From positions 12,577,819 through 12,641,818 of the forward strand of contig OZ034972.1 of NCBI GenBank assembly GCA_964030785.1: 64,000 bases of DNA, read 5' to 3'. Positions within the stretch are counted from its first letter, which is position 1. Every line of letters begins with the position of its first letter. This document shows positions 32,775 through 45,050 of the stretch, piece after piece. The notes below the pieces were generated by a model. The model was not told the DNA's origin and made no database searches. It saw only the letters and a list, made by a program, of their open reading frames with translations. Origin of the DNA: Siderastrea siderea. Lineage: Eukaryota; Cnidaria; Anthozoa; Scleractinia; Rhizangiidae. Both the position numbers and the translations under genes were made by a program.

Positions 32775-34569
32775 CTGCAAACCAGATTAAGTGGCTTAGA
32801 TCAGTAACTATTACAAAATAATGATTTCATATTTACATGTAGCCCTTTTTGCGATTTTGGAAGCCTTTATAAACGTCATTGAAACTGAGGAGGACAGTAC
32901 TTTACTCTTGTTAATTTTATCTCGAGAATTCAGGGAGGCCATACACTCTGCGGTAAATTTGTTGAAGATAAATGTGCAAAACAGAGGTGAAACATCAGAC
33001 CAAAAGACGAAATTATCAAGACGGATCGAACCATAAATGTTACGTTTTTTTTTATCGAAAGTGTTCAGGAAGTTGTATTCTCAGGTCAATATTTGACGCT
33101 GAATTGCTATAAACATTACTGTAACTTCTAACGTGAGTGCATACTCGACCGACTGGCCGATAATGGCTTCCATAATACCGGTTAAAGGTTTACTTGTGGA
33201 AATTTAAATTTAAAACAAAATGAACCTGAATTGCTGAACAAATCGCTCGAGTTTATTCAAAGTAGAGTGCAAAGTAGTTACGAATCCGAAGACAACAAAA
33301 AAAGATTGATGCTAATTTTTAAGGGTTGTTTAAAATAAGACTACGAAATTTTCCAAACCCGTAGGAAATATTAGGCCGTGCAGAGGACATTCAGGATAAG
33401 CCTTTTTTTATGGATAATAATAGCGTCGCGTGACCTGGTTTAATGTTTTAATGTATTATCTTTGCTAGAAGCTAAATAATTAAGTTCATGATGGTGCAAA
33501 TTAATGAAGAATGGTAGAAGATGGAATAAATAAAGCCACTTTCACGTTAAAATGTGTCTAATTTTTTTTTATTTAATCTCGCGAAGGGGTACGGGAATAA
33601 GACCAAATAACAATAAGGGCCGAAAAATAAAAAATTACGGTGAGGGTTTGAAACTCGAAGTAGAACCTCCCAAACCCCGTATGAAAAATCCATTGAATGT
33701 GCCAAGTGAATCCCTTAAAAACGTGTCTTGAACCCTTTCTTAGTGTTTCTCCTGAACTGACCTTCATTCTTCTTTTCGTTTCTATATAAACCCAATAGTT
33801 ACTTGGAAGGTCCCTCGACAAATTGGATAAACAATACGATTGTTCAAATTGGTTTAATCAGACAAATTAGATGACAAAGGAGATTGCTAATATTGGCCAT
33901 TGGAGGGCGAATTCTCCCACTGTTCTCCACTTTTCTGGGAGTAGGGAGAAGGTTTTTGCCACTCCCCTTTCGAAAATTACCCACGCAAATGTTTGCCGCG
34001 CTTCCATAGCCTTATAGATAACATTAGTTTCTCTTTAGAGCCCAATATCCCTGTAGTAAACTCGCTTTCTGATTCGTTTCTTTATTAATGTACCGGCACG
34101 AAAATGAGCCTTTCTTAGTTAGTCCCAAGATTTTTCAGATGACGAAGTTATAAAACTGTGACCACGAAACACGGATCCGAGTTTCTTTTAACGGAATCTT
34201 GACACGCACGAAAAAAACCACATTAATTTCAAGAGTGAGACCAAACTTTTTAGAAGACAGACAGATGCTGTTCAAAAAATTTGCTTGGGGGAGGGAAGTT
34301 GGGGGTGGGGGTGGGGGATCGTTTCGCTCGCCAGCTCATAGAAGTTCCGCTGCCAAAAGTCTCGTGAAATACCAAGCCCACGTATTCATAGGATTGATTC
34401 ACATAAAGCGATTCGCGCCATAAGCAAGGCGCAAGAGACCGTCGCAAGGAAAAGTCGTATCGTCTAAAAATGGCCGTGACTGATTTTCTCCCCCCACCCT
34501 CACACCAAAAATGAAATCTGAAGTTTAATAAATTGTTTCGTTTTCAGGGAAGGCGCTGATATACACGAG
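32775..34569 (+). other. 3'UTR and downstream flank of BRICHOS gene B; no other gene recognised
   Basis: The ORF at 32821-33036 lies in the 3'UTR and is the same in copy C. A G-rich run (GGGGGTGGGGGTGGGGGATC near 34301) could form a quadruplex. No domain-bearing frame. Confidence 0.45.
33535..33544 (+). terminator. Polyadenylation signals of BRICHOS gene B
   Basis: Overlapping AATAAATAAA about 760 bp after the stop codon, followed by GCCACTTTCACG and a T-rich tract. Confidence 0.65.
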
Positions 34570-35116
34570 GCGAATTTTCTTTCAACAAGACTTCGGCTAC
34601 ACAATATGGCTAGACCATTGCGAGACAAGTTGCAAAATACATGTTACACGATCAACTCATCTCGCAACATTGCAATAAAAGACTAGCCTACTTTTCCTGT
34701 AACCCGCAACGCAATTTTTCACTGCGAGACAGGTTGTGACAAAGGGTGTTACACGCGCAACTTCGACCGCAACTTTTCTCGCAACGGGCGTTGTGTTGCC
34801 GGCAATTTGCAGGAAACATTGCCTCGTGTAACAGCACCTTGAGGGCACAAAAATGTCAGAATTTAGGATAGTCGGACAAAAGTCGTTCTCAGGATGGTAG
34901 AAATCACTCCAACGCTTGGTACGTAGATTAGAACTTTTAATATTCAACAATCTCCTTGTGATCTTCCGTCTTGAGCTACGTAAATATATTCTGACAGCCT
35001 TAAACAATATAGCAATTAATTTACTTATGTTATGAATTTACTTATGAAACTATCGAGCCGGATCTTTTTTTTGGGGGGGGGGGAGAGTTGGGCGGTGGGG
35101 GTGGGGGTAGTGTTTT
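34570..35116. other. Unique spacer between duplication blocks; no gene recognised
   Basis: Contains repeated TTGCAA/GCGAGA-type words in both orientations (CTCGCAAC and GTTGCGAG forms), possibly a MITE remnant, and a G-run at 35068-35108. This is the sequence that directly follows the unoccupied target site of the virus-like element. Confidence 0.4.
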
Positions 35117-37779
35117 CTTAGACTCTTACGAATAAGAGTCGAGAAAGTTGTTTCCTTTTCCGAAAGATTCCTGTACAAAAACTGTAACTGTTGTGTTTGA
35201 TACAGGTTATTCTATTCAAAAAGTCGATAAAGATTGAATGTCCCGTAGGACCTGATTGGACTGCGAAGAGAGATAGTTTAGTTCTGGATAGTTTACTGTA
35301 GACGGGACGTCACCTCTGATTTGTGTCAAATCTTAATTTCAGGAATCATGTAAGGATCATAGGTGTCTTAAATAAAATATAGTTTTGCTTGTTCTTGCTG
35401 AGAGCTAAGCTAAGTAAAATGGTGCAAGTTAATGAAGACTGGTAAATATAGCAAATAAAGCCACTTATACGTTAACAAATGTGTGTAACTTTTTACTCTT
35501 CATGAAGGGTCCGGAAGTATTGAAGACGAAATAACAATTTGGGCGTAGTAATGAGAACTAGGGTAAGAATTAAACTTCGGAACAGGCCCGGCCTCACCCC
35601 GTATAAAACTTTATTAAATACCCTGCGGGTATCCACAGAAAACGTATCTTGCACCCTTTCTCAGTGTTCCGCCGGAATTTTCATTCTTAACAATCTTACT
35701 GATTATGCAATTTACCTGATTGAAGCACCGCTAGGAGTTAGTTTTATAAACTATTTACTCTACTAGAGAACGTAAACACTGAGTTTTTTCGCCAAAACTT
35801 TACGAAATGAACCAAGTAAATATACTTCAAGCAAATGCTTACTCACTGTAAAGTTCCTATGGCTTTCCGTTGTCTTTCAAAGTCAGACGAGCTAGTGGAT
35901 ACAAATGCCATATTGCTAATGACAATTCTTCCTAATCACATTGTCTTGTTCTTAGCGGTTAGAAAGTTGTATGCTTTTGGTTAATAAAAAGATATTGTAA
36001 GTTTAGGGACAAGTGGGCCGGTTTGCAAAGACAAGAAGAGGCTTTTTGTTGGCCTTGTCAATAGTTAGACAATAGATTTCATTTTGTTGAAGGGAGATCT
36101 TTCGTTAGAGCTGACAACAAGTCTTGAGGCATGAGGTCAAGTTGATTGAAAGGTACTATTTAAACGAGGCTAAACCATGGTAAAAGCGGAAGAAACCTGA
36201 ACACACCAAACAATGAACTTAGCTTTGTATGAGTAGTACGATCGCTGAAGGAAGTGTATTGGGAAGCTCACGGACTTTGCTCTCTCTCCTTGTCTTTCGT
36301 AAGCACCTCGGTCAAGCTTAATGAAAATGTCAACAGCAAACTGATCTTCAATTCCCTTTACTGAAGATATTTCTAGCATGTAGAGCAATTATTTACAGCT
36401 GTATTTATGAGCATTCAAAACACCATGTTGGCCTGTTTTACTTGGCTCCGAACTAGGAAGAAAAGTGAATGTTAATGATCGAGATCCTTCTTTCCGTACT
36501 ATCAGGAATTTTTTGAGGAGTTTACGGCAAACACATAAGGGGGTGGGGGGGGGGGGCGTTAGGCTTGACGGTATTTACAACTATGATTTAGTTCTCTTGG
36601 TTGCACTAAAGGGAGGAAACGATGTTGGGCTTTCCACCTCCCGTGCTGCGTAGAAGCTAGAAAACAACGAGGGAGACTGGTTGTTGTGGTAAAACGTGGG
36701 TGGTAGGGAAGGGTAGCGGCGTCTCGAAGGGAACCTATGCCATGGGGTAACATAGGATGGACCAGAAGAGGGACCCCATTCTGGGAGGAAACTAGGTCAG
36801 ATGGTACAATGGCACAATCCTGGACGAGATCCGGGAAAATTTCCATGGAGGCCATATTACCTACTGTGGGGGAAAGTGCAGCCTAGTGTGCACTTCCCTG
36901 CCACCAACAGCTTTTCCTGACCAGAAATAAGAGCAACCACAAGTAGATAACAAGACAAAATGAACGAGAGCATTTTGCCTTCTCGTGAATGGTAGTTACA
37001 AGTTCACGACAAAGCTACCAATACAGTGAGGGAGGGGGAGCAAAGAGCAACCTATTGTAGCTCAGAAGAGCACCTCACAGCTGAGATAGGGTAAGAAGAC
37101 AAGAGGACTTTACGAACTGAGCATTGAATGCCGAATACACACTACCACCGTGTCTTACACCTTTGCAGTACTGCTTTCAACAGAAGAATGTAGATTGTAA
37201 TGTAAGAATAAAACTTAGGGGGAATGGGAGGGTAGAGGATACCGATTGTGCTGTGTTGCTTACCCCTTAACGTGACCAAATAAAAAAGTGCGGTAAACAG
37301 TTAACATACTAGTAGCTTGCAGTGTTTCACCCTCTGTTCTGGTTTATTAATTTTCATTAAGGTTTAGCAGGGAAAAGCATCTGAAATTCACAAATGGAAA
37401 TTTGCTTTGCCCATTTTCCAATGAATCCAATTTTTGTTTCTCCACGCAAACTGGAACGCAACCTTAAGATTTTAAAATAGTTTCACCTTTCCGCGTTCTC
37501 AGACTCCTACCCTCCTGTCATTTCCCACGTTTACGCTGTTGCAGGCGCGTTCCTGGCCATTTTTGACCTGTAAGCCAGGATGCACAAGTTGAAAAAAATG
37601 TTTAATATAGCATAGTACAGGTACATGAATTGATACAAGCTTTATGACCGGCAATTTTCATATTTGCAGTAGGGAAAGCGATCTAGTCTACCGACTTCAA
37701 CTTGGACCGAGAGAAGATAAGGAATGATTAATATTATTATTGTTTTTTTTTTTTACCCTACAGGCGAAATATGACTGCT
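35117..37779 (+). repeat. Segmental duplication II, copy 2 (orphan BRICHOS 3'UTR plus intergenic)
   Basis: Near-identical to 21268-23974. It begins inside a BRICHOS-type 3'UTR (poly(A) signal AATAAA at 35454-35459) with no peptide exon upstream, so a gene body once present here has been lost or never copied. It continues past the copy-1 breakpoint into a possible exon at 37764. Confidence 0.85.
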
Positions 37780-37816
37780 GTGACGAGGAATTAGTCAAGG
37801 AACTCCTAGAGTCGCC
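37764..37816 (+). other. Candidate orphan exon
   Basis: A polypyrimidine tract and CAG are followed by 53 bp that read AKYDCCDEELVKELLESP and then GTAAG. Copy 1 of the duplication keeps only the first 16 bp. It is acidic with a Cys pair. It may belong to a lost BRICHOS paralogue or be chance; I cannot identify it. Confidence 0.25.
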
Positions 37817-38905
37817 GTAAGAACGTTATACCTTAGGGTTTTTGTTAATTGCGTTTAGCCGTGTAATGTTAGCTGCATGTTTCTTCTTTGGTCAGTTTTA
37901 TTCGTTTCATGTATCAGGATCATTGTGTGTTTTGCCATTAGTATTAGATATTCGCTCAAACGTATAATCATTCTCTTAGTCTTAGTATCAACTATTTTGG
38001 GATTCGCTTCGCTTTGTTGAAACTTCTATTTATTCAATTTGCTATTTCCCTATTTAGCATGTTAATCATTTGAAAAACACTTAAAAAGCCAACAGCACCC
38101 AATTAGCCAAAAATAACCTGTTGACTTATTAGTCTGTTCATGTAATATTCGAAATTACAAAAAAGGCGTGATTTAAAATAATAGATTGTTCCTTTTTACT
38201 TCCGAACTTTTTGTGTTATTTATTTTTAGTAATAGCGGTTGTTTTGGTTTATTACCGTGGCTAATTACTTAAGAGTTCCGCGCTTGTCGCATTTCTAAAA
38301 AGTGTTACATTTTCTCAGTATTTAATTTAGTTTTTGGAGTGCTTGGCTAAATGAGTCTCGTGCCGATATCGCCTCTGCTGTTCACTTGAATAGGATTAAT
38401 TAACAACCTGTTGGTTGCTGACGCGTTTTAACTGTGAATACATTTGCCGACACATCTACTTAATTTACTAGAGGTGCGATCGGTCGGCAAGAAACCGCTC
38501 GTTAACACTTCAAAATTTATTAGCTATTCATTAGTTTTAATTTCGTTCGGTAGTTTTAATTTAGTGTAATTTTAGTTAGAACTATCTCCGCCAAGCAACG
38601 AACACTTTTTACAATAAACTCGGAGAGTTAAGTTTGAATTTTTATTAGCTTGCGCTATCCTCAAAGGACTTTATATTCTGTTGTAATTACTTTTCACATC
38701 TTAGTGTTAGCGCACGTATTATACTCTGGTAACAATAGACGCTTGTACAAATCGTATATAAACAACCGCACTTGTTATGTTTTTCGATTACAACCTGAGT
38801 AAGAATAAACCGCTGTTGGAACCAAGCTGAGTTGTTCCTGTTGCTGTCCGTCCAGTTCGTGGTTAGATCCCGGTACCCAAGAGACTAACGGCTCTTCCTT
38901 TCGCC
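37817..38905 (+). other. LTR-like stretch, no gene recognised
   Basis: A TATATAAA box (about 38754) lies about 50 bp before AATAAA (about 38806), as in LTR promoters with a short R region, and the preceding 900 bp have no ORF. I found no matching second LTR, no primer-binding site that I can name and no target duplication, so a solo LTR is only a suggestion. Confidence 0.25.
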
Positions 38906-38914
38906 CCGTGTAAG

Positions 38915-39053
38915 GGAATCCGGAATCCGGAACCCAACATTTTTTTACCTGTGGAATCCGGAATCCTGGGCTTTGGAATCCGGAATCCAGTCCTTGGAAT
39001 CCGGAATCCAACCCATGGAATCCGGAATCCAACCTCATCCATAACTATGGAAT
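38915..39053 (+). repeat. GGAATCCGGAATCC minisatellite, cluster 1
   Basis: Six to seven imperfect units of (T)GGAATCCGGAATCC(A) spaced by 4-10 variable bases. A second cluster in the same orientation is at 41141-41264. Confidence 0.85.
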
Positions 39054-39055
39054 CT

Positions 39056-40310
39056 CGGTCTGGAATGTACTACACTGTTAGTAGAAATTACATAACAAAT
39101 CACCACCTACCCCCTCCTCTTGGAATCCCCACCTAACATGTACATCAAATATGTCATTTTTGCGGCTGGGTGGCTATTAATTCCGTACTGGGCACATGTT
39201 TTACTTGTTTAAGATTACTTTTTCTGTCATGTCGTCTTTCTGAACTTTTCCGACCTTGACCTGCACTGTCTCCTAAACGGTCAACACCGTTCACGTGCAG
39301 GGTTTCACAACGAGCTACATGTAGTGGTATCCAACGTTTACCTTTTTAATAGTCTGCCGTTTTGATAATTTGTTGAACAAAGACAGAGACACCGAAAGAA
39401 GTACAAAGCTGAGCGGGAGAAAAAATTGATAAATACATAGCTATTTGGTAGTCGTACATATCCCCGCAGTGTTCTATTGAGACATTTTTCACGTGTCAGA
39501 TCTGGACATTACTCACGGTATTTGGAATTATTTTGCTTCGAACTGGTACTTGAACCAGTTTCTACAAAGTACTGTCTGTGTCACCGCTGGTGGGGGCAAG
39601 ACTGTTGCAGCTTGAAGACTGTGATAGATGGCCGTTGGCTCATTGAGAGCTCATCCGCTCTTTAACTAGCCTCCGATCCTCCGCAAACGTTCTTTTGATT
39701 GGTTACGCAACGATCCTCCCCAACAAACGATCGGACGAGGGGTGGGTGGACACTTAGCGAGAATAAAAACAAGACCTATTAGGGACGGACCATTAGGATA
39801 AGTATGGAGGGGTGGTGGGGGGGGGGGGGGGAGGCGAATTAAGGAGAAGTACAAAAAATTCATGAAAGGGAAAAATTTGCAAAAAAAAAAAACAATCGTT
39901 CACAGCGGGCAGCCTAGAAAAATTCTTGCAACGACCTTCCGAAATAGATGTTTATTCAAAACGGCATTTTAACCAGTGAATCAACAGAGTGAGGGGATAA
40001 AACAAGACTGCGTCCCAATTGACGTCAACCCCTTAATTACCCATCCAACCCATGAAAGGTTCACCACACCAACGGGCTCTACGTCCCCTACTCTTTTCTT
40101 TTCAGTGTACTTTATACGACTTACAGTCGCTGCTGTTGTTTCCTTCTTTCATAAACTCTCAATAAACTCTCAGCAGGAGCCTTCGCGAAAGTATTAACAG
40201 AAAGGATTAATAGAAAGTGTTACTTATTAGGCCCTATAAATGGCGGTAGACCTCCGGTAACCGGCAGACACCAGACACCTATTAATGAGGCAGTGTCCTC
40301 CAAAACCGCC
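39056..40310. other. No gene recognised; MITE remnants
   Basis: Contains AGGGACGGACCATTAGGATAAG at about 39780 followed by a long G run, a type of MITE end I associate with coral genomes, and some short ORFs without families (39477-39665, 39976-40197). Confidence 0.4.
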
Positions 40311-40575
40311 GACTGGTTGGCTCAATTGGTTGGGTAACAGACTTTGGAGCGGTAGACCCAGGTTCGATTACCGGCTGGACTAACACTTAGGGACTTAAAA
40401 CAACTGAGTAGAATGTGCCGCCTTTGTTTCGCATCTGCAAATGATTAGACATTCTAGTCTTCTTGGATGAGGACGAAAAACCGCATTCCCCGTCTCACAG
40501 CACTTTCCTGTCTTCACTGATCTGACGCTCAGTGTGAGACGTAAAAGAACCCCTATTCTTCACACAACTCTATTT
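40311..40575 (+). mobile_element. tRNA-derived SINE (second family)
   Basis: A-box TGGCTCAATTGG at about 40318 and B-box GGTTCGATTACCGG at 40361-40374, followed by a conserved-looking body (ACTGAGTAGAATGTGCC, TTGGATGAGGACGAAAAACC, CCCCGTCTCACAGC). The B-box has an A for the usual C. Tail boundary is uncertain. Confidence 0.65.
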
Positions 40576-41140
40576 GATGTCCAGAATGTTGGAAATTGCA
40601 TTTCCGAGGATCTAGATTTCATAATTTTCTGGGGGAGCATGCCCCCAGCCGGTCTCCTAGATTAAAGGGACTCGTACGACGCCTTTTTTCTTACTACCTC
40701 CTCTGCCACATAGCAGGCCGCCGCTTAGTGGAAAATTGCTGAAATCATGTCTGTAAACATTTGAAATCACAAGCATTTGTATGTAAAAAGAAAAAAAACT
40801 TTTAAAGCATGTGAACTGTGATTTTTACATATAGCATTTTTTTAAACTTTTAGTGAAGGGGCTAAAACAAAAAAAATTCTTGGAGGTGTCCACTATCATG
40901 ACCGGTATTAAACAAACAAATAGTGGTCGTCAAAAAGTCGTATAATGAAATTAGAAAACTGATTATCGATTATAGAGATGCATCAGCATTAACACGTGCT
41001 TTAGAAATTAAAATAAATTTTGATATTTTGGAGAGCAAATGAACTTTATTTCCTGTTTAGATAGAGGACTCCATACGTATATTGCAAAATATTGGCCTTT
41101 GAAGTACGAATGACCAGAGTTAACCAGAGTTAAGAACTTT
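40576..41140. other. No gene recognised
   Basis: AT-rich spacer; a few A-runs and no ORF with a recognisable family. Confidence 0.4.
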
Positions 41141-41264
41141 GGAATCCGGAATCTCAAAAAGTTTGGAATCCGGAATCCATAGGCACGGAATCCGGAATCC
41201 AACCTTCGGAATCCGGAATCCACGGTGTGGAATCCGGAATCCATGGTCTGGAATCCGGAACCCA
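41141..41264 (+). repeat. GGAATCCGGAATCC minisatellite, cluster 2
   Basis: Six units in the same orientation as cluster 1, 2.1 kb away. Both clusters create Gly/Phe/Asp-rich spurious ORFs on the minus strand. Confidence 0.85.
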
Positions 41265-41430
41265 TGACTCGCTTGGATTCCTTTACATGGGGCGACTTCC
41301 TTGCAAGCGAGTGCCCCGTTTGAGTCTAATCTTCCCCGCAATTATCGTCGCAGTCGTCTCGTTATCTCAAGTTCAGAGTTCGCTCGTTTCCCCGTCGCTT
41401 CAATAAGGAAAAACCTACCGTTGCACTGCT

Positions 41431-41725
41431 AAATAAAAATAAAATAAATCAATTAACTTTGTTTAAGGAGGGTGACACTATAAACAGTCTTTGACTGATA
41501 AACCTGTGGCGTTCGGATTCCAAATCGAATTGGAATTTGGAAATGTTGGTTTTTGAGGAGGGAGGAGAAACCGGAGTACCCGGAGAAAAAACACTCGAAG
41601 CAAGGACGAGAACCAACAACAAACTCAACCCACATATGACGCTGGATCCGGGAATCGAACCCGGCCCATGCACACCTCTGCGCCACACCGTGCTCTCACC
41701 TCTGCGCCATCCCCGCTGTAGCATG
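41431..41725 (-). mobile_element. tRNA-derived SINE, copy 2
   Basis: Near-identical to 23975-24275, with the B-box complement at 41648-41661 and the same duplicated A-box region. It is followed by the same hAT remnant, so this is part of a 1.2-kb duplicated block (23975-25172 and 41431-42613). Confidence 0.75.
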
Positions 41726-41829
41726 AAATAGTTACGAGATGGAATTTGAAAGTGAAACGTGTATAAACAAGATAATAGTACACTAGCTCGATAAAATGCA
41801 TGGTCAATTCCAACCTTACGTTTCAGTTA

Positions 41830-42427
41830 TAAATGTTCGAAATTCGAATGCCAATTGACGCGGCTTTTTTGGCACAAAACTCCTGGACGACTTTGTCGGT
41901 GTCGATGGTCCTATCTCCGTAAGCGTGGAGGAGAGCAAGACCAGACAGCCTCTCTGTTCGCATGGTAGACCGCTTATTGGTCTTAATCCTCCGCACAGTA
42001 CACGGGCATATTGACAAGGATGTTGATGATGGCCGTAACATTAAGATGCAGTTCTTTATTAGTGCAGCAAAGCGTATGCCGCAGAGTGGTTGGTTTGTAT
42101 TCTGGGTCAACGTGCGCCTGCTTTGCTGTCCATCGCACAATCTCACCGTCAAACACAGTTCTCTCCTTTAACTCGGTTTCATATGTGTTGAAAATCTTTT
42201 CTGTCGTATTTGGGTTGAGCAGGTGGATCTTTGTGCGGGATAAGGTATTGCCCGAGGAATCTGTCGTGCTGTTTCAGCAGCCGTTGGTTGAGTTCTTCCA
42301 ACAAGTGATCGACCAAAGGTAGGCAAAGTGTTCTTTTCCGGTATTCTTTAGGTGTGGCGGCAAGAACGTTGAAACGCGATGTCGTTGATTGGTTGCTAAG
42401 CGTGGCATGGTAGGCTCGATGTTCCAC
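41830..42427 (-). pseudogene. hAT-family transposase C-terminal fragment, copy 2
   Basis: Same remnant as 24372-24988, with LAATPKEYRKRTLCLPLVDH, STMRTERLSGLALLHAYGDR and IDTDKVVQEFCAKK readable in broken frames. It lacks the N-terminal zinc finger and catalytic core. Confidence 0.7.
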
Positions 42428-42613
42428 TCAGCTGCCATTGCAATAAACTGCTTGAAAGCGTGGGAAAACTACTCAGTCGAACGAAATCCTAATACGTGCC
42501 CGAGAAAGATAATAATAATAACACCACTAGAGTTGAAGCCTCGCTTTCGCGGAATTCTGAGCCGAATAATAAGTGTGAGGAATTACGACAGCTACAGCGA
42601 ATTTTCAATCCTT

Positions 42614-43162
42614 ACCTCCCCCTGTATGAAGTAAAAATATGTAAAAGTAGCTTAAATTATGTGTAAAAAGAATTTGTTAAAACAATAAAAGCATGCAAAA
42701 ACTAACTATATAAAGACTAATTATTTAAAAACTAATTATTTAAAAACCTTCGCACGAATTGAGTCGGTCTGTACATTGAGACTTGGTCTCAGTTCATGGA
42801 TAAAAAACATTTCGTAAATGAGGCAGTCAAACTTGTTTTTACATTTCTTTAGAATTTTAAAATTCCTGTTAAGATCCTTAGGGGCCAGAGAATGTTCCGA
42901 GCGAAAATGCTTGCCAATAGACGACGACACGTTCTTGTGCTCCTCGATGCGTTGATGCAAGTGCCGGCACGTAAACCCAACATAACCTGCATCGCACAGG
43001 TCACATTTAAAAAGGTAAACCAGGCACTATTGGTTTACGACCGGCGGCTTGACTTCACGTAATCTCAGGTCTCGCTCAATTTTGTGGCTGACGAAAACGG
43101 GTTGGCTGGTGGTGTTAATTTTCTGGCTAAGGTCTTTCAGTTGGGCGCGAAGAATATCATTT
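42614..43162 (-). pseudogene. Penelope-like element 3' part (GIY-YIG), inverted piece
   Basis: Read on the minus strand: KPPVVNQ, stop, CLVYLFKCDLCDAGYVGFTC, then HLHQRIEEHKNVSSSIGKHF, FKILKKCKNKFDCLIYEMFF and HELRPSLNVQTDSIRAKVF. This is the linker and GIY-YIG endonuclease (here GYVGFT) with its Cys/His zinc residues. It repeats, in inverse orientation, the 3' part of the adjacent plus-strand element at 50850-51400. Inverted partial units at the head are common for Penelope elements. Confidence 0.8.
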
Positions 43163-43205
43163 CGCTTGATAATGACCGAAGAGCGGTCGAAACGTCGTGA
43201 ATTTT
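43163..43205 (+). ncRNA. Degenerate hammerhead-ribozyme-like motif in Penelope terminal repeat
   Basis: TTGATAA (consensus CTGATGA), then stem GACCG-AAGAG-CGGTC, then GAAAC. The order matches the hammerhead core known in Penelope terminal repeats. C3 and G8 of the core are changed, which should abolish cleavage. In the downstream repeat (51470-51497) the stem II complement is also broken. Confidence 0.4.
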
Positions 43206-43229
43206 TACCGTTAGTTTTTATGGTCTATT

Positions 43230-45050
43230 GTTTTAAAAAACCCTTACTGGTAAGGATTTTAAAACGGGATAATCAGCTCCACTTGTTCCGAAGACTAGAA
43301 CAGTGCAGCAGAAAGCAGATTAACTGCCATGGTTCCATAGAGTTCCTTCGTCTTTGCGAAGATTTTGACCTTACACCAACTTTCGCTAGAGTTGACCAAG
43401 ACAAACGTCGTAAATGGAAACATTCTTCTGAGACCTTTGCTAAGAACGTGTTGGCCGAAGAGCTTCGCCAGAACAAACGCCTCTGTGAATCTCTCAAGGT
43501 CGAGCTTAATTTAATCTACGATGAGATACGTCAAACGTGCGGCTTCTTACGTTATTCTAAGAACGATGACCGACCTTCGCAAGAAGTACCATCAAGAAGT
43601 TTTGGACACCCGCACTCGAAAAATCTCGCAGTTATTATCTAAAGAGAATGACGTCGATGAGCACATTATTAACATCTCTTCTTACAAGCTCTCCTTTTTT
43701 CAAAAGCTTGTGCTTAGTCGTGGTTTGAAGTTTGCCATTCCTAAACATGTATCCTCGATTGATGTCAAAGCTAACTTTGAAAAAGCTTATTGGAAACTTG
43801 AGCCAAACCTATCGGATGATCTTCGTGACCTTGCAGCGTCTACTCTACGTTCCGTGGCGTTAAATTATATTCATCGAAAAGGCCCTAAACCTTCAAAGAC
43901 ACTCTTAAAAGCTATTCAACAATTGCAGAAGCGTGATGACATTGTCATAACTAAACCCGACAAGGGATCTGGCGTTGTTGTTATGGACAAGGACGAATCA
44001 GGACGAATACTTGCGCTTATTACCCGACGCATCCATAAATGATCTCACCAAATTTAGATCGGTTGATCCGGTGAGACCACCCAAGCACTATCACCTACGC
44101 GAGGAGAAGGACTTAGAAACACTTGTTCGTCGAATTCTCCCTACTGAGATTGCAGACTCTGTCCGTCCATCTGGCTCCAGGTTAGCTCACCTTTATGGTT
44201 TGCCTAAAACACGCAAGGAAAAGCTGGCTATGCGACCTATTTTGTCAGCTACACAGACTTACAACTATGCGCTGGTGAAAATGGCTAGACGACAAGCTTA
44301 AACCTCTTGCCATCAATCATTACACGATAACCGACACTTTTGAGTTCGTGAACGAAGTCAACGCACTGACACTCAATGACGGTGACGTTTTGGTTTCCCA
44401 CGATGTTTCTTCATTGTTCACCAATGTACCTCTGGATGAAACAATACACATCCTAGCCGACAAAGCTTTTGCTAACGACTGGTTTAACGAAACGCACCAT
44501 CTTGATCTCAGTAAGCAGGACCTAGTCGATCTCCTAGAAGGGGCAACAAAAGATCAACTTTTCCTGTTCCACAGCCAACTATATGAACAGACCGACGGGG
44601 TCGCCATGGGCTCCCCGCTTGGGCCCTTACTCGCCAATGTCTTTATGTGCAGCATTGAAGAAACCCTGGATCGCGAAGGAAAGATGCCCAGCTACTACAG
44701 GAGGTATGTGGATGACACATTTACCATCATGCCTAACAAAACATCAGCCAACAACTTTCTGGAGACTCTTAACCAATGCCACTCCTCGATCAAGTTTACC
44801 ATGGAGATTGAAAATAATCGTATGCTTCCGTTTCTCGGAACACAATTGCTCAACAAATCTACCCACGTTGAGACAAAGGTATATGTGAAGCCCACAAACT
44901 CCGGTCTAATACTACACTACAAGAGTCATGTTGAAGATCGGTATAAACGCGGCCTACTGAACACTATGCTGGATCGTGCGTTTCGACTTTCTTCTAACTG
45001 GGCCTACTTCTCTGAAGAATGCGATCGTCTCAAGGTGTTGTTCTCCCGTC
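43230..45050 (+). pseudogene. Penelope-like reverse transcriptase
   Basis: Recognisable from about 43250 through DDIVITKPDKGSGVVVMD (43935-43990), AHLYGLPKTRKEKLAMRPI, LVSHDVSSLFTNVPLDETI (motif A, about 44390), TDGVAMGSPLGPLLANVFM (motif B), YYRRYVDDTFTIM (motif C, YVDD) and FTMEIENNRMLPFLG. Two or three frameshifts (about 43560, 44000 and 44290) and a stop break an otherwise complete RT. The 3' side stops at RLK next to a TTAA and resumes at 50718 with YPASLINS. Confidence 0.88.

Larger units (their letters stand above)
25610..34569 (+). repeat. Segmental duplication I, copy B (contains BRICHOS gene B)
   Basis: About 9 kb nearly identical to 51532-61319, covering upstream repeat modules, the whole gene and about 1.8 kb downstream. 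The two copies differ by a longer (TCAC)n array and a SINE insertion in copy C, and by an intron-5 deletion in copy B. The right edge (GATATACACGAG at 34569) is where the virus-like element enters copy C. Confidence 0.9.

Noticed and set aside
42736..42960. Independent host GIY-YIG nuclease gene
   Set aside because: It is an inverted duplicate of the 3' part of the adjacent Penelope-like element, with a stop in the linker.
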